This document shows positions 8,451-17,242 of a DNA stretch of 64,000 nt, piece after piece. A program made the position numbers and the translations under genes. Location of the stretch: positions 301,827-365,826 of the forward strand of contig NZ_KQ948555.1 in NCBI RefSeq assembly GCF_001514125.1, written 5' to 3'. Numbering within the stretch: position 1 is the stretch's first letter; every line of letters starts with the position of its first letter. This stretch comes from Streptomyces longwoodensis. Lineage in GTDB: Bacteria; Actinomycetota; Actinomycetes; Streptomycetales; Streptomycetaceae. A model generated the notes under the pieces. The model did not search any database. It saw only the letters and a program-made list of their open reading frames with translations, and was not told the DNA's origin.

Positions 8451-10152
8451 GCGGCAGCCTCCGGAACGCGGAACGGACGGAACTCAGTGCGGTGTCGACG
8501 CCCTGGGCGCCCAGCGCCCGGCCGAGCGCCACGAAGACGGCGGTCACGGTGAGCGCCCCCGCCGCCAGGCCGGTGAGCGGGTCGCCGGGGCGGCCCGCGA
8601 CGAGCGCCCCGGCGAGCGTGGCGGCCACGGCCGCGAGGACCGGCCGGGACAGCGCGCGCAGCAGGGCGCGGACCCGGACCGGTACGGCCCGCGGACGGCC
8701 GTGCCGGCCCGCGCTCTTGGTGCCGGTCAGCAGGACCAGCGCGGTGGCGGTGATGCCGGCCGCGTTGGCGGCGGCGATCCCGTACACGCCCCAGGGCCCC
8801 ACGGTCAGCGCGCCGGCCAGGCAGGTCACGGCGATCCCGACGCCCATCGCGCCGACTGGGTACCAGGTGGCGCGGCCCGCCGAGAAGTAGGAGCGGGTGA
8901 GCGCCCCCACCAGCGTCTGGCCGAGCAGCCCGAGCGCGTACACCCGCATCACCCCGGCCGTCGCGGCGGTGTCCCGGGCAGTGAACGCGCCGCGCTGGAA
9001 CAGCACCTCGATCATCTGCGGGGCGCACGCGATGACCGTGGCCGCGCCCAGCAGCACCACGCAGGCGGCCAGGGCCACGTCCCGCTCCACCCGGCCGCGG
9101 GCCCGTTCGGTGTCCCCGTCGGCGAGGGCGCGCGCGACCACCGGGAAGGTGACCGTGCACAGCATCAGCGACAGGATCATCGGCATCTGCGCGACCTTCT
9201 GCGCGTAGTTGAGGTGCGAGATGGCCCCGGCGGGCAGCTGCGAGGCGAGGAACCGCTCGACCAGCACCTGCGACTGGCGGCACAGCGCGAACAACAGCAC
9301 GCTCGCCACCAGCGCGGTGTCGAGCGGACGCGGCTCCTCGGCGGGCGCGCCCGCCCGCTGCCCGCTGCGCCGCCCCAGCTGCCGCAGCAGCGACGGCAGT
9401 TGTACGACGACCATCAGGCAACCGCCCACCGCCACCCCGGCCGCCGCCGCGCGCACCCCCCACCGGCCACCGAGGACGAGCATCCCGGTGATGATCCCGG
9501 CGTTGTACGCCACGTAGATCGCCGCCGGTGCCACGAACCTCCGGTGGGCGCGCAGGGCGGCGGAGCAGTACCCGGCGAGGCCGAAGCTGACCACACAGGT
9601 GGCGGTGAGCCGGGTGCAGTCCACGGCGAGGCCCGGGTCGGGCAGCCCCGGCGCGAGGACGTCCACGAGTGGGGGCGCGGTCGCCACCAGCAGCGCGCCG
9701 ACGGCCACGAAGGCCAGCGACAGCCGGGGCAGCGTGCCCGCGACCAGGGCCCGCACCGGGTCCCCGCCGGCGCCCCGGGCCCGCCGGGACAGGGCGGCGC
9801 TGAAGGCCGGGATCAGCGCGAACGCCAGCCCGTCCTCGATCAGCAGGGTGGCGGCGAACTCCGGCACGGTCCACGCCACCAGGAAGGCGTCGGTGTCGCT
9901 GCCCGCCCCGAACAGCCGGGCCAGCGCCTGGTCCCGCACCAGCCCGAGCAGCGACCCGGCGAGCGACAGCCCGGCCGTGACGAGCGCGGCCCGCGCGAGG
10001 AAGCCCCGCGAGGGGGCGGCGAGTTCGGGTCCACCGGGGGACGGCTCGGCGGGCAGGCCCGGCGCCCCGGGTGACGAGGCGGCGGACGGCCGCACCGGCG
10101 GCACGGGCGCGGGTCCGTCCGCCGGGGGTGTCCGGGAGGGCGTCACCGTCAT
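8434..10152 (-). CDS. MurJ/MviN-family lipid-linked oligosaccharide flippase of the exopolysaccharide operon
   Basis: 572 residues with a Pro/Ala/Ser-rich cytoplasmic N-terminus of about 50 residues, then 12 or more hydrophobic segments of the MOP superfamily. Recognisable MurJ-like pieces are SLLGLVRDQALARLFGAGSDTDAF near the start of the membrane region and FFQRGAF-like LFQRGAFTARDT later. It should move the undecaprenyl-linked repeat unit to the outer leaflet. Because it sits among glycosyltransferases and an O-antigen-ligase-like gene, it is more likely a polymer-specific flippase than the housekeeping peptidoglycan MurJ. The ATG overlaps the upstream stop (ATGA at 10149-10152). Confidence 0.85.
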   Translation of the reverse strand: MTVTPSRTPPADGPAPVPPVRPSAASSPGAPGLPAEPSPGGPELAAPSRGFLARAALVTAGLSLAGSLLGLVRDQALARLFGAGSDTDAFLVAWTVPEFAATLLIEDGLAFALIPAFSAALSRRARGAGGDPVRALVAGTLPRLSLAFVAVGALLVATAPPLVDVLAPGLPDPGLAVDCTRLTATCVVSFGLAGYCSAALRAHRRFVAPAAIYVAYNAGIITGMLVLGGRWGVRAAAAGVAVGGCLMVVVQLPSLLRQLGRRSGQRAGAPAEEPRPLDTALVASVLLFALCRQSQVLVERFLASQLPAGAISHLNYAQKVAQMPMILSLMLCTVTFPVVARALADGDTERARGRVERDVALAACVVLLGAATVIACAPQMIEVLFQRGAFTARDTAATAGVMRVYALGLLGQTLVGALTRSYFSAGRATWYPVGAMGVGIAVTCLAGALTVGPWGVYGIAAANAAGITATALVLLTGTKSAGRHGRPRAVPVRVRALLRALSRPVLAAVAATLAGALVAGRPGDPLTGLAAGALTVTAVFVALGRALGAQGVDTALSSVRSAFRRLPHVRSR

Positions 10153-11510
10153 CGCGCGACGGCCTCCGGATCGCCCTGGGCCCCGGTGGCCGGCCGGCCG
10201 GCGGCGGCCGGTGCGGGCGGGCCGTCCGGCTCGGCCAGCGCCCACCAGGCGACGAGCCCCAGGCAGACGGCGGTCAGCACGGTCGAGGGGCCGCCGATGT
10301 CGGCGTACACGAAGTCGGTCAGCTGCCACACGAGCAGCCCGCAGGCGACCAGCGCACAGTCCAGGCCCGGCGCGCGGGAGCGGTGCGCGCGGCGCAGCCG
10401 GCCGAGCGCGCACACCAGCAGGGCCAGCCAGCCGCCCGCGAGGGCCAGCAGCCCGATCAGGCCCTGCTCGGCGAGGACGAGGAGGTACATGTCGTGCGGG
10501 GACAGCAGCGGCTGCCGTACGAAGCCGGAGCCCGCGCCCGCGGTGTCGCTGCCCGAGGACAGGGCCAGCGAGGCGTGCGCGTCCCGGTGTTCGGGGAAGC
10601 CCTTCAGGCCGACGCCGGTCAGCGGGTGCTCGCGCCACATCCCGGCCGCGGCCGCCCACATCGTGTACCGGTCGGTGACCGACTGGTCGGGGGCGTCGGT
10701 GACCTGGGTGATGCTGCTGATCCGCTCCTGGAGCATCGCCGAGCCGACGCCCAGCCCGCCGACCAGGATCACGCCCAGCGCGGCCACCACCGCGGCCACG
10801 GTCAGCGCCCGCCGCAGCCCCGCCAGCACCAGCTGGGCCGCACAGGTCACCGCGGTCGCGATCCAGGCGCCCCGGCTGAAGGACACCGCCAGGGGCAGCA
10901 GCAGGGCGCCCGCGCAGGCGGTCGCGACCAGCCGCTGCCGTACGTCGGCGCGGCCGAGCGCCAGTCCGACCGCGCAGACCAGGCCGAACGACACGACCGT
11001 GGCCATGCCCATCACGTCCTGCGGTCCGAAGGTGCCGACCGCGCGGAGGTCCTCGCCCTGGTAGGAGGCGCCGGTGCGGGTGACGTACTGGTGCACGCCG
11101 ACCGCGCCCTGCCAGCCGGCGAGCCCCACGAACGACCAGGCCAGCAGCCGGAAGTCGGAGCGGTCGCGGACCAGCAGCAGCACGGCCGCGGGTACCAGCA
11201 CGAAGACCTGGAGGTAGCGGCCGAGCCCGGCCAGGCCCTCGCCCGGCGAGGACGCGCCCAGCGCCGCCAGGGTCAGCCCGGCCACCGGGAGGCCCAGCAC
11301 CACCGCGGCCCGGCGGGACAGCGGGCGCCTGCGCCGCCGCAGCAGCCGGACGGCGCAGTACAGCACGGCGAGCGCGGAGAGCGCGTCCGCCGGGCCCGCG
11401 CCGCCCTCGCCGCCGGGGGCGACGGGCAGCGCGACCAGCGCGATCACGGCCACCACGGGCAGTACCGGCGGCCAGGGCCGGGGCGACTTCAGCGGCAGGG
11501 CGAGGGCCAT
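10149..11510 (-). CDS. O-antigen ligase/polymerase-like membrane protein (Wzy/WaaL family)
   Basis: 453 residues, about 10-12 hydrophobic segments, with the long extracytoplasmic loop typical of Wzy/WaaL proteins. The loop contains RYTMWAAAAGMWREHPLTGVGLKGFPEH and HDMYLLVLAEQGLIG; the HPLTGVG and H...E-G patterns are hallmarks of the O-antigen ligase domain. The protein either polymerises the lipid-linked repeat units or transfers the polymer to an acceptor. ATG 11510 was chosen because GGGAG precedes it by nine bases, and the stop of the upstream sugar-phosphate transferase lies only five bases away. It couples to the flippase by ATGA. Confidence 0.85.
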   Translation of the reverse strand: MALALPLKSPRPWPPVLPVVAVIALVALPVAPGGEGGAGPADALSALAVLYCAVRLLRRRRRPLSRRAAVVLGLPVAGLTLAALGASSPGEGLAGLGRYLQVFVLVPAAVLLLVRDRSDFRLLAWSFVGLAGWQGAVGVHQYVTRTGASYQGEDLRAVGTFGPQDVMGMATVVSFGLVCAVGLALGRADVRQRLVATACAGALLLPLAVSFSRGAWIATAVTCAAQLVLAGLRRALTVAAVVAALGVILVGGLGVGSAMLQERISSITQVTDAPDQSVTDRYTMWAAAAGMWREHPLTGVGLKGFPEHRDAHASLALSSGSDTAGAGSGFVRQPLLSPHDMYLLVLAEQGLIGLLALAGGWLALLVCALGRLRRAHRSRAPGLDCALVACGLLVWQLTDFVYADIGGPSTVLTAVCLGLVAWWALAEPDGPPAPAAAGRPATGAQGDPEAVAR

Positions 11511-11515
11511 CGGTG

Positions 11516-12934
11516 TCAGCTCCCGGTGGGCCGCACCAGGGCGGCCGCGGTGCGCAGCAGGATGCAGACGTCCTGCCACAGCGACCAGTTGTCGATGTAG
11601 GCGTTGTCGAAGCGGGCCCGGTCCTCGATCGAGGTGTCGCCGCGCAGCCCGTGGACCTGGGCGAGCCCGGTGATGCCGGTGCGCATCCGGTGGCGGGCCG
11701 CGTAGCCCGGGTAGGTCTGGCTGAACCGGTCCACGAAGTAGGGCCGTTCGGGGCGCGGTCCGACCAGGCTCATGTCGCCCCGCAGCACGTTCCACAGCTG
11801 GAGCAGCTCGTCGAGCGAGGTCTGGCGCAGGAAGCGGCAGAAGGGGCTCATCCGCTGCTCGCCGGCCACGCTCCAGCGGGTCGCCGACTCGTGCTCGTCG
11901 ACCGGGCGGTGGGTGCGGAACTTCAGCAGCGTGAACGGGCGCCCGTCCTTGCCGATGCGCTCCTGCCGGAACACCACCCCCGGCCCGTCGGTGAGCCGCA
12001 GCACCACCGCGCACACCAGCAGCAGCGGGCCGACCGCCAGCAGCAGGGTCCCGGACACGGCGACGTCCAGCAGCCGCTTGCCGAGGTCGTCCCGCTCGCG
12101 CGGCCCGAGGTCCAGCCGGCGGCGGGGGAACCCGGCGAGCCGGTCGGGGGCGGCGTACGACGGGCTGTCCGCGTCGACCTCCCAGACCGTGCAGCCCGAC
12201 CCGGCGAGCGCCCGCAGCAGCGGGCCCTGCGCCGTGCGCGCGGAGGGGTGCACGCACAGCACCTCGCTCACCGCGTTCTGGATGAGCGCGCGCTGCACCT
12301 CCTCACCCGTCGTCAGCACGGGCAGCCCGCCGCCACCGTCCGGGTGGTCGGCGACGATGCCCACCGGCCGCACCCCGCACCGCGGGTGGCGCAGCACCGC
12401 CGCGGCGACACGCTGGGCGGTGGCGGCGGGGCCGACGACGAGCGCGGCACGGGGGCGGCGCAGCAGCGCCCGGCGGCGGACCGAGTGGACCAGGCAACGG
12501 CCCGCGAGGGCCGTCACCGCCTGCGCGGCGCAGCCCAGCAGCAGGGTGCGCGCGGACAGGGCGTGGGCCGGCGCGTACGCCGCGACGAGCGTGCCCAGCG
12601 CGAGCCAGGCCACCGCGATCCGGCCGCAGACGGTGGGCAGTTCGTCCAGCACCCCGCTGACGGGCCGGGCGCGCCGGACCCGCAGCAGCAGGGTGGCCGC
12701 CAGCAGCACGGCGACCAGGTCGGGGTGGCGCGGCGCCTCCGCGAGCGCGAGGGCGCCGCCCGCGAGGGCGGCCGCGCCGTCGGCCAGCAGCAGCGGCAGC
12801 GGGGAGGCGGGGCGCGTCGGGGGGCGCCGGACCGGGAACGGGAAACCCGCGCCGCTCGCGCGCCGCGGGATGACCGACACGGACGCGCGTCCGGGCTGTG
12901 CGCCGGGGGAGGGGACGGTACTTTCCGCAGTCAC
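11516..12934 (-). CDS. Polyprenyl-phosphate sugar-1-phosphate transferase (initiating enzyme, WbaP/CpsE type)
   Basis: 472 residues from GTG 12934 (GTGA overlap with the upstream glycosyltransferase). The N-terminal half has several membrane segments and a CoA-binding-like domain (LVVGPAATAQRVAAAV). The C-terminal half is the bacterial sugar transferase domain: a membrane helix then FRQERIGKDGRPFTLLKFRT, QTSLDELLQLWNVLRGDMS, LVGPRPERPYFV and RTGITGLAQVHG. These segments hold the Asp-Glu and Arg/Lys residues that transfer hexose-1-phosphate to undecaprenyl phosphate. This is the committed first step of the polymer, so it defines the operon as an exopolysaccharide pathway. Enzyme family assignment is strong; the sugar is unknown. 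Confidence 0.92.
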   Translation of the reverse strand: MTAESTVPSPGAQPGRASVSVIPRRASGAGFPFPVRRPPTRPASPLPLLLADGAAALAGGALALAEAPRHPDLVAVLLAATLLLRVRRARPVSGVLDELPTVCGRIAVAWLALGTLVAAYAPAHALSARTLLLGCAAQAVTALAGRCLVHSVRRRALLRRPRAALVVGPAATAQRVAAAVLRHPRCGVRPVGIVADHPDGGGGLPVLTTGEEVQRALIQNAVSEVLCVHPSARTAQGPLLRALAGSGCTVWEVDADSPSYAAPDRLAGFPRRRLDLGPRERDDLGKRLLDVAVSGTLLLAVGPLLLVCAVVLRLTDGPGVVFRQERIGKDGRPFTLLKFRTHRPVDEHESATRWSVAGEQRMSPFCRFLRQTSLDELLQLWNVLRGDMSLVGPRPERPYFVDRFSQTYPGYAARHRMRTGITGLAQVHGLRGDTSIEDRARFDNAYIDNWSLWQDVCILLRTAAALVRPTGS

Positions 12935-14103
12935 GAGGGGATGTACTCCCTGCACTCGGTGGGTACGGTGTGCGGCGCCGGCCCGGGGCCGAGGAGGTCG
13001 CGGTACACCTCCGCGACCCGTTCGGCCGTGTGCCGCACGTCGTGCGTGGACAGGACGTGACGGCGCCCCCGCGAGCCGAGCGAGGCGCGCAGCGGCGCGT
13101 CGAGCAGCAGCCCGGCGACGGCCCCGGCCAGTTCCGCCGTCCGTTCGGGGAGCACCAGGCAGGGGGCGGCGAGGTCGGCGGGCAGGCTCTCGCGGGCGCC
13201 GTCCACGTCGGTCGCCACCACCGGCCGGCCGCACGCCATCGCCTCCAGCGGGGCGAGCGCCATGCCCTCCCAGCGCGACGGCAGGACCACCAGGTCGGCG
13301 GCCTGGTACCAGGGCACGGGGTCGGCGACCGCCCCCGCGAACCGCACCGAGCCGGGCGCCCGGGCGCGCAGCGCGTCGCCGTCGGGTCCGTCGCCGACCA
13401 GGACCAGCCGGACGTCGGGCACCCGGCGCACCACCTGCTCCCAGGCGTCGAGCAGCACGTCCTGGCCCTTCTGCCGGCACAGCCGCCCCACGCACACCAC
13501 CAGCGGGGCGTCCGGGGCGAGCTCCGGCAGCAGCGCCGCGCGCACGCCGGCGGCCGGGGCGGGGCGGAAGCGGCCGGGGTCGATGCCGTTGGGGACGACC
13601 ACGGTCTCCGCGGCGGCGATCCCGGCCCGCAGTCCGGTCGTGCGTTCCGCCTCGCTCACGCACACCAGCCGGTGGGTCCAGCGCGCCCCGAACCGCTCCC
13701 ACGCACGCGCGAGGGCCGCCGTCGTGCCGGCGACCGCCTCGAACGACCAGGCGTGCGGCTGGAACACGGTGGGGATCCGCCCGCGCACCGCGAGCCGCCC
13801 GGCCAGCCCGGCTTTGGCGCTGTGCGCGTGCACCAGGTCGGGCCGCACCTCGTCGACCACGCGCGCGAGGCGGCGCACCTCGCCCCACAGGGCGGGACCC
13901 GGCGCCCGCGTCGCCTCCCACCGCCGCACGTCCGCGCCCAGGGCCGTCAGGTCCCCGGCGAGCGGGCCGCCGGGGCAGGCCACCGCGACGCGCAGCCCGG
14001 CGGCGAGCTGCGCCCGCACCAGGTCCGTCACGACACGGGCGACCCCGCCGTCCACCGGCTGGGTCAGGTGCAGGACCCGGACCCCGGGTTCTGACTCGTG
14101 CAT
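12931..14103 (-). CDS. Glycosyltransferase, GT-B fold (GT4-like), first gene of the exopolysaccharide operon
   Basis: 390 residues. ATG 14103 with GAGGAAG eleven bases upstream. The N-terminal half carries VRVLHLTQPVDGGVARVV and LVHAHSAKAG, and the C-terminal half VVPNGIDPGRF, VGRLCRQKGQDVLLDA and SRWEGMALAPLEAMACG (EX7E-type motif). These are standard for retaining GT4 enzymes using nucleotide-diphosphate sugars. It is the promoter-proximal gene of an eight-gene minus-strand operon ending at 4581. Only 55 bases separate it from the secreted protein gene upstream, so it may also be read from that promoter. Confidence 0.9.
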   Translation of the reverse strand: MHESEPGVRVLHLTQPVDGGVARVVTDLVRAQLAAGLRVAVACPGGPLAGDLTALGADVRRWEATRAPGPALWGEVRRLARVVDEVRPDLVHAHSAKAGLAGRLAVRGRIPTVFQPHAWSFEAVAGTTAALARAWERFGARWTHRLVCVSEAERTTGLRAGIAAAETVVVPNGIDPGRFRPAPAAGVRAALLPELAPDAPLVVCVGRLCRQKGQDVLLDAWEQVVRRVPDVRLVLVGDGPDGDALRARAPGSVRFAGAVADPVPWYQAADLVVLPSRWEGMALAPLEAMACGRPVVATDVDGARESLPADLAAPCLVLPERTAELAGAVAGLLLDAPLRASLGSRGRRHVLSTHDVRHTAERVAEVYRDLLGPGPAPHTVPTECREYIPS

Positions 14104-14158
14104 GGCGCGTCTTCCTCGCTCGGGCGGTGGCGCTCGGGACGGGCGGAACCGCGCCTGG

Positions 14159-15256
14159 TCACTTCCGGGCGTCGACGGCGACGAAGAGTGCGCCGGCCCA
14201 CGCCGCGTCCCGGTGGGCAACGAGCCGTAGCGCCGCCTGGTCACCGCCGCGCGGCGATCCGGGCCTGAGATCGAACACGTCGGAGTCGTAGCCGAGGGTG
14301 TGCGCGTACGCCGGGACACGCGCCGCCGGAGCCTCCCCCGGCTCGCTGATCGTGGAGTTCAGTACGTCGTCCCCCGGATTGGCCGCGTCCGACAGCGGGG
14401 CCCGGTCCGGGTGACCGTTCGAGAACGTGAGCGAATCCCCCGTACGGCCGCGGTCGCCGTCGTACGCCACGAGCCCCACCCGCCCGCGCGCCCCCGCCGC
14501 GACGGGCCGCCCGTCCAGTCGGACCCGCAGACCCCGCGCGAGCGTGTCGAAGCCGTCCCACAGGGTCAGGTGGCGCACCGGCTCGGCGGGGTTCTCGTAC
14601 GCGGCCACCAGCGTCCAGCCGCCCCACGCGCCCGCGGCCGAGCGGCCCTTGGCCACGTCGACCTGGGCGACCGTGTACAGCCCCGAGCCGCTGTCGCGGA
14701 CCAGACCGGTGACGTCGGCGGAGGCCTGGAAGGCGTCGGCGTCGTCGCCGACGCGGTGGCCGACGACCGTGTCCGCGCGGACCGCCTTGTACCGGCCGCC
14801 CGGCTCGGCGACCAGCACCCGCCCGGTGTCGGTGGCGGGCTTCTGCTCGCCCACGCGCAGGTTGCCGCCCCAGTACAGCCGCGCGTACGTCACCTGGGAG
14901 CCGGGCGGCAGGCGGAGCTCGGCGCGGGAGGAGTTGTAGGTGTTCGGGTCGTCGTCGACGTCGACGTAGGACATGTCGAAGTCGTCGTTGGCGCCCGCCC
15001 GTCCGGCCCGTACGTCGGCGCAGCCCGCGTCGGCCGTGCGGCAGCTGATCGCGGTGTTGGCCGCGCGGACGAACCCGCCGTGCTGGGTGGCGCGGTGGCG
15101 CACGGTGAACGGCAGGCGCTGGGCCTCGGCGGCGGGGGGCGCGGGTGCGGGGGGCGGGGGAACGGCGGCCCGGGCGCCGGTGGGGGCCCAGAACGCGGCG
15201 AGGGCGAGCGCCCCCGCCGTCGCGCGGCGCAGCAGGGGACCGGGGAGGAGGCGCAT
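14159..15256 (-). CDS. Secreted protein of unknown function (DUF3344-like)
   Basis: 365 residues, ATG 15256 with GAAAGGG about ten bases upstream. A signal peptide (two Arg, then GALALAAFWAPTGARA) ends near residue 30, followed by a short Pro/Ala linker. The rest is a beta-rich extracellular domain with VTYARLYWGGNLR, NTYNSSRAEL, GGWTLVAAYENP and VGLVAYDGDRG. These resemble, from memory, the uncharacterised DUF3344 family of secreted actinobacterial proteins; no search could be run. A few Cys (CRTADAGC) could form a disulfide. It lies between the chaplin and the exopolysaccharide operon, which suggests a surface or matrix role. No catalytic motif was recognised. Confidence 0.7.
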   Translation of the reverse strand: MRLLPGPLLRRATAGALALAAFWAPTGARAAVPPPPAPAPPAAEAQRLPFTVRHRATQHGGFVRAANTAISCRTADAGCADVRAGRAGANDDFDMSYVDVDDDPNTYNSSRAELRLPPGSQVTYARLYWGGNLRVGEQKPATDTGRVLVAEPGGRYKAVRADTVVGHRVGDDADAFQASADVTGLVRDSGSGLYTVAQVDVAKGRSAAGAWGGWTLVAAYENPAEPVRHLTLWDGFDTLARGLRVRLDGRPVAAGARGRVGLVAYDGDRGRTGDSLTFSNGHPDRAPLSDAANPGDDVLNSTISEPGEAPAARVPAYAHTLGYDSDVFDLRPGSPRGGDQAALRLVAHRDAAWAGALFVAVDARK

Positions 15257-15368
15257 GACCGGCGATGCCCTTTCGGAAGAAGCCCCCGCGCAGTGCGACC
15301 GCAACCGGCGGGGTGGGTTCCGCCGGCACACAGGGGTGCGTCGGATCGGCCGCAACTCTAGCCCTTGT

Positions 15369-15382
15369 CCGGATTAATCCGG
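15369..15382. promoter_or_regulatory. 14-bp perfect palindrome, possible operator
   Basis: CCGGATTAATCCGG is fully self-complementary and is the most A/T-rich spot in the 345-base gap between the divergent secreted-protein gene (start 15256) and the chaplin (start 15602). Its place about 113 bases upstream of the former suggests a transcription-factor site. The regulator is unknown. Confidence 0.35.
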
Positions 15383-15509
15383 TCATTTCAGGCATCTGTG
15401 TCGGAACGGTGTGCCGGACGTGCGCGACGTGTGCGGACCGGGCCGGGCGGTGCGGGGGAGCGGGCGGTGGGAGGGCAACCCCCCGGACGGCGGATCACTC
15501 CTTTGGCGG

Positions 15510-15537
15510 CACAACTCCCGGCGCGTCCACGCGTTGA
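15510..15537 (+). promoter_or_regulatory. Putative sigma-BldN promoter of the first chaplin gene
   Basis: CACAAC (15510-15515), a 16-base spacer and CGTTGA (15532-15537) match the sigma-BldN consensus I recall (CGTAAC-N16-CGTTGA) with a perfect -10 and 4 of 6 at -35. It lies 65 bases before the chaplin ATG. Chaplin genes are known BldN targets, and the second chaplin here has a comparable element. Confidence 0.6.
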
Positions 15538-15601
15538 CACAGCGCCGGGCATCCCCGCCCGGGTGTTCGTCTGTGTCAAAACCCCCAAGGAGCACCTCTC
15601 C

Positions 15602-15841
15602 ATGTCGCGTATCGCGAAGGGCCTGGTCCTGACCTCTGTTGCCGCCGCGGCCGTCGCCGGCGCCTCCGGCATCGCCGCCGCCGATGCGGGCGCGGGCGCC
15701 GTGGCCGCCGGCTCCCCGGGCGTCCTGTCCGGCAACGCCATCCAGGTTCCGATCCACATCCCGGTGAACGTCTGCGGCAACACCATCGACATCATCGGCC
15801 TGCTGAACCCGGCGTTCGGCAACACCTGCGTCAACGACTGA
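15602..15841 (+). CDS. chpF: Short chaplin (amyloid-forming aerial hypha surface protein)
   Basis: 79 residues with AAGGAG nine bases before ATG. Signal peptide 1 to about 27 (MSRIAKGLVLTSV...AAADA), then one chaplin domain: SPGVLSGNAIQVPIHIPVNVCGNTIDIIGLLNPAFGNTC, given here in part. It has the two Cys that form the conserved disulfide and the Gly-Asn elements. Short chaplins assemble into amyloid-like fibrils that lower surface tension and coat aerial hyphae and spores. It has no sorting signal. The letter chpF rests on remembered synteny with S. coelicolor (melC neighbourhood) and not on an alignment. A BldN-like promoter lies upstream and a strong hairpin terminator follows. Confidence 0.93.
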   Translation: MSRIAKGLVLTSVAAAAVAGASGIAAADAGAGAVAAGSPGVLSGNAIQVPIHIPVNVCGNTIDIIGLLNPAFGNTCVND

Positions 15842-15866
15842 CGTCGGTCACGACGCGTTCGTGGTC

Positions 15867-15901
15867 GAGCGGCCGCCCTTCCGCCAGGAGGGCGGCCGCT
15901 C
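15867..15901. terminator. Hairpin terminator after the first chaplin gene
   Basis: Perfect 13-bp arms (GAGCGGCCGCCCT at 15867-15879 and its complement at 15889-15901) enclose a 9-base loop, starting 26 bases after the chaplin stop. No T-run follows, as is common in Streptomyces. Confidence 0.85.
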
Positions 15902-16138
15902 GCTCGTGCGGGGGCGGTCCCGGGTTCGCGGCGGGCCGTGAGTGCTGCTCCGGACGGGGGTGCGGCGGAGGGCCCCGTACGGGGGTGCCGCCGAGGGCCC
16001 CCGGGTGAGGGGCCGCACCCCCGCGCCACCAGCGGTGATTCGCCCGAACGGCGGTCACTGACCGTACGCGCCGGTTGCGAAGGGTGACCACCCCTTCCAC
16101 GGTGGGCTCAGGCCCTGCCCACCTGCGAAAGGAACACC

Positions 16139-16990
16139 ATGCGCCGCCTGCCCGTCCGGCACGTCGCGTCCACCGCGCTCTGCGCCGCCCTCGTGATCGG
16201 GATCGCCGGCCCGGCCGCCGCCGCGGTCGGCACGGCCCGTGAGCACGCCCCCGCGGCGGCCCACGCGCCCGTCCCCGGCGCGGACGAGCTGCTCGCCCAG
16301 GTCAAGAGCCTCGGCGACCTCGGGACCGTACTCACCCCGGTCACCGACCTGCTCGCCGACGCCCTGAAATCCGACAGCGGTCAGCTCACCTCCGCCCAGG
16401 CGACCAAGCTGGGCGACGCGATCAAGGACGTGATCGCCCGGATCACGGCGACGAACGCGGCCGCGTCGGCCACCTCGTCCACACCGTCGGCGCCCTCCGT
16501 GGCCCCGTCGTCGTCCTCGGCGGACGAACTGCCGTACACCACCCTGCCGTTCCCGCTCGGCAAGAACGCCCACGACCGGGCGGCCGCCCACGGCAAGAGG
16601 GCCGCCGACCTCACCGACGAGGCCCTCGCCGACCTGCAGAAGCAGATCGACGTCCTGCTGACGGCGGTCACCTCCGGCAACGTCACCGACGTCGTCCCCG
16701 CGGCCACGGGCCTGATCTCCCGCCTGGTCAACCTGGTCACCGCGACGCTGCTCGGCAGCGGGCTCCCGGCCGCCGACCTGGCCGCACTGCCGTCCCTGCC
16801 CGACCTGCCGGCGACCCCCGACGCCCCGGTCACCCCCGCGCTGCCCGCGCTCCCCGACATCCCCGCGCTGCCGGAGACGCCCGCCGCGCCGGAGACCCCC
16901 GCCGTCGCCCAGGTCCCCGCCGCTCCGCTGTCGCCCGCCGCGGCGGCCGCCGTCTCCCAGCCGTCCACGCCCGTGGTACCCGCGACCTAG
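16139..16990 (+). CDS. Secreted Ala/Pro/Leu-rich protein of unknown function
   Basis: 283 residues, GAAAGGAAC just before ATG 16139. Signal peptide 1 to about 32 (RRLPVRHV, hydrophobic core, GPAAAA). The mature part is helical and acidic-basic mixed (ADELLAQVKSLGDLGTVLTPVTDLLADALK, given here in pieces), then a Ser/Thr linker and a second helical block. The tail is about 70 residues of Pro repeats such as PSLPDLPATPDAP and PALPDIPALPETP. No Cys and no enzymatic motif. It lies between a chaplin and melC together with two other small secreted proteins. That and the repeat type suggest a surface or cell-wall component, but function is unknown. Confidence 0.75.
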   Translation: MRRLPVRHVASTALCAALVIGIAGPAAAAVGTAREHAPAAAHAPVPGADELLAQVKSLGDLGTVLTPVTDLLADALKSDSGQLTSAQATKLGDAIKDVIARITATNAAASATSSTPSAPSVAPSSSSADELPYTTLPFPLGKNAHDRAAAHGKRAADLTDEALADLQKQIDVLLTAVTSGNVTDVVPAATGLISRLVNLVTATLLGSGLPAADLAALPSLPDLPATPDAPVTPALPALPDIPALPETPAAPETPAVAQVPAAPLSPAAAAAVSQPSTPVVPAT

Positions 16991-17065
16991 GCGACGCTGG
17001 TGCCGGTTCCGTCGATGCACCCCGGTCGCCCGGTGTTTCTCGCCGGGGAAAAGTCCGGCCGGGGT

Positions 17066-17080
17066 GCAGAAATTTTCTGC
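17066..17080. promoter_or_regulatory. Short inverted repeat, possible regulatory site
   Basis: GCAGAAA and TTTCTGC flank a single central T, giving 7-bp perfect arms in an A/T-rich island of the gap 16991-17242. It lies 163 bases before the next ATG. No regulator is known to me for this motif. Confidence 0.3.
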
Positions 17081-17242
17081 GTACGGGGTTTCCGCTGACA
17101 CGGGACATCGTTAGACACGGCGTCAGACATTTCCCTGGCGACTTTCCTGGTGTCCCCGGCCCTTTCCCGGTGATTCCCCGGTGACGGGGCGCGCCGTGGC
17201 GCCGGGCCGCCGTCGAGCCCAGTCGCCGATGAAAGGAACCCG

